This document shows, one piece after another, positions 63,873 through 64,000 of a stretch of 64,000 nt of DNA. The notes under the pieces are model-generated. The model did not search any database, was not told where the DNA came from, and saw nothing but the letters and a program-made list of their open reading frames with translations. The stretch covers positions 71,098,453-71,162,452 of the forward strand of contig CM049311.1 in assembly GCA_026874595.1 (NCBI GenBank), read 5' to 3'. Positions within the stretch are counted from its first letter, which is position 1. Each line of letters starts with the position of its first letter. The position numbers were made by a program, and so were the translations under genes. The DNA comes from Sipunculus nudus. Taxonomy: Eukaryota; Annelida; Sipuncula; Golfingiida; Sipunculidae.

Positions 63873-63998
63873 TTAAAATCCGTCTTCACATATAAATTGA
63901 GGTATTCTGTAAATCCTTCGTCCTTGACCTTGGGGGTGGTGCTCTCTGATTACTTCCGGTTGGATGTAAACACGGGATTCTGACAGCCTTATGACAGT
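63873..63998 (-). CDS. Possible last coding exon of an unidentified neighbouring gene (partial)
   Basis: On the minus strand a frame is open from the window edge to TAA at 63875-63873. It encodes about 41 residues, including RVYIQPEVIREHHPQGQGRR and ending IYRIPQFICEDGF. Its composition is protein-like and unlike the AT-rich surroundings. An AG at the edge of ctgtcag (63982) could be an acceptor. I do not recognise the family. A second minus-strand frame in the same segment is also open for about 35 codons, so chance is not excluded. If real, the gene ends about 660 bp upstream of the TNPO3 start on the same strand. Confidence 0.4.
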   Translation of the reverse strand, partial: TVIRLSESRVYIQPEVIREHHPQGQGRRIYRIPQFICEDGF

Positions 63999-64000
63999 AG

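Noticed and set aside
1-64000. CRISPR arrays, bacterial operons, tRNA or rRNA genes
   Set aside because: No spaced direct-repeat arrays, no prokaryotic gene layout and no intact tRNA cloverleaf were seen; tRNA-like boxes occur only in SINEs.

Overview
The window is animal nuclear DNA, most likely from a mollusc and probably a bivalve. It is AT-rich, has small exons with GT/AG introns, and is loaded with diverged transposons. Two genes can be recognised with confidence. One is a neuropeptide-type GPCR of the FMRFamide-receptor class. The other is transportin-3 (TNPO3), a nuclear import receptor. The mollusc assignment is inferred from the receptor type and the repeat style (GACA-rich elements, Helentron-like families, tRNA-derived SINEs); no marker gene proves it.

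Layout. At 365-1486 (+) lies the whole GPCR coding sequence in one exon, directly after a splice acceptor. From about 1.5 to 39.5 kb I see almost no genes: minisatellites, tRNA-derived SINEs, a dead LINE (26.9-28.9 kb, minus) carrying a small TIR element, Helentron-like copies at 7660-9386 and 28875-31519, and a TA microsatellite. From 39.5 to 63.2 kb the minus strand carries 16 TNPO3 exons. I read them by translation against the known TNPO3 protein; all have GT/AG borders and consistent phase. Together they encode about 501 residues, the N-terminal 54% of the protein. The C-terminal exons were not found, so either the next intron runs through most of the gene-poor region or the locus is broken or misassembled. 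At the right edge (63873-63998, minus) an open frame running off the window ends in a stop about 660 bp upstream of the TNPO3 start; it may be the last exon of a same-strand neighbour.

Mobile DNA. The best-defined structures sit in TNPO3 introns. (1) A Helentron-like family has one end with a palindromic GACCCATGGGTC plus GCTCAGCTGA, the other end with TCAGCTGAGC inside a hairpin, and an internal endonuclease/exonuclease/phosphatase (EEP) reading frame. (2) A 1.76-kb element with about 310-bp inverted ends built from TACCGAAAAG repeats and a perfect 8-bp target duplication (GAGATTTG) is nested inside one Helentron-like copy. (3) A 1.4-kb TA-flanked TIR element lies at 48.2-49.6 kb. (4) A 462-bp TTAA-flanked MITE lies at 56.7-57.2 kb. 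Two Helentron-like copies end within about 10-30 bp of TNPO3 splice donors, and at exon 13 a 216-bp tandem duplication has copied the exon tail together with its donor site.

The two main genes have unrelated roles: peptide signalling at the cell surface, and nuclear import of SR-type splicing factors. Nothing here suggests co-regulation. All homology statements come from recognising protein motifs by eye; no database search was run.
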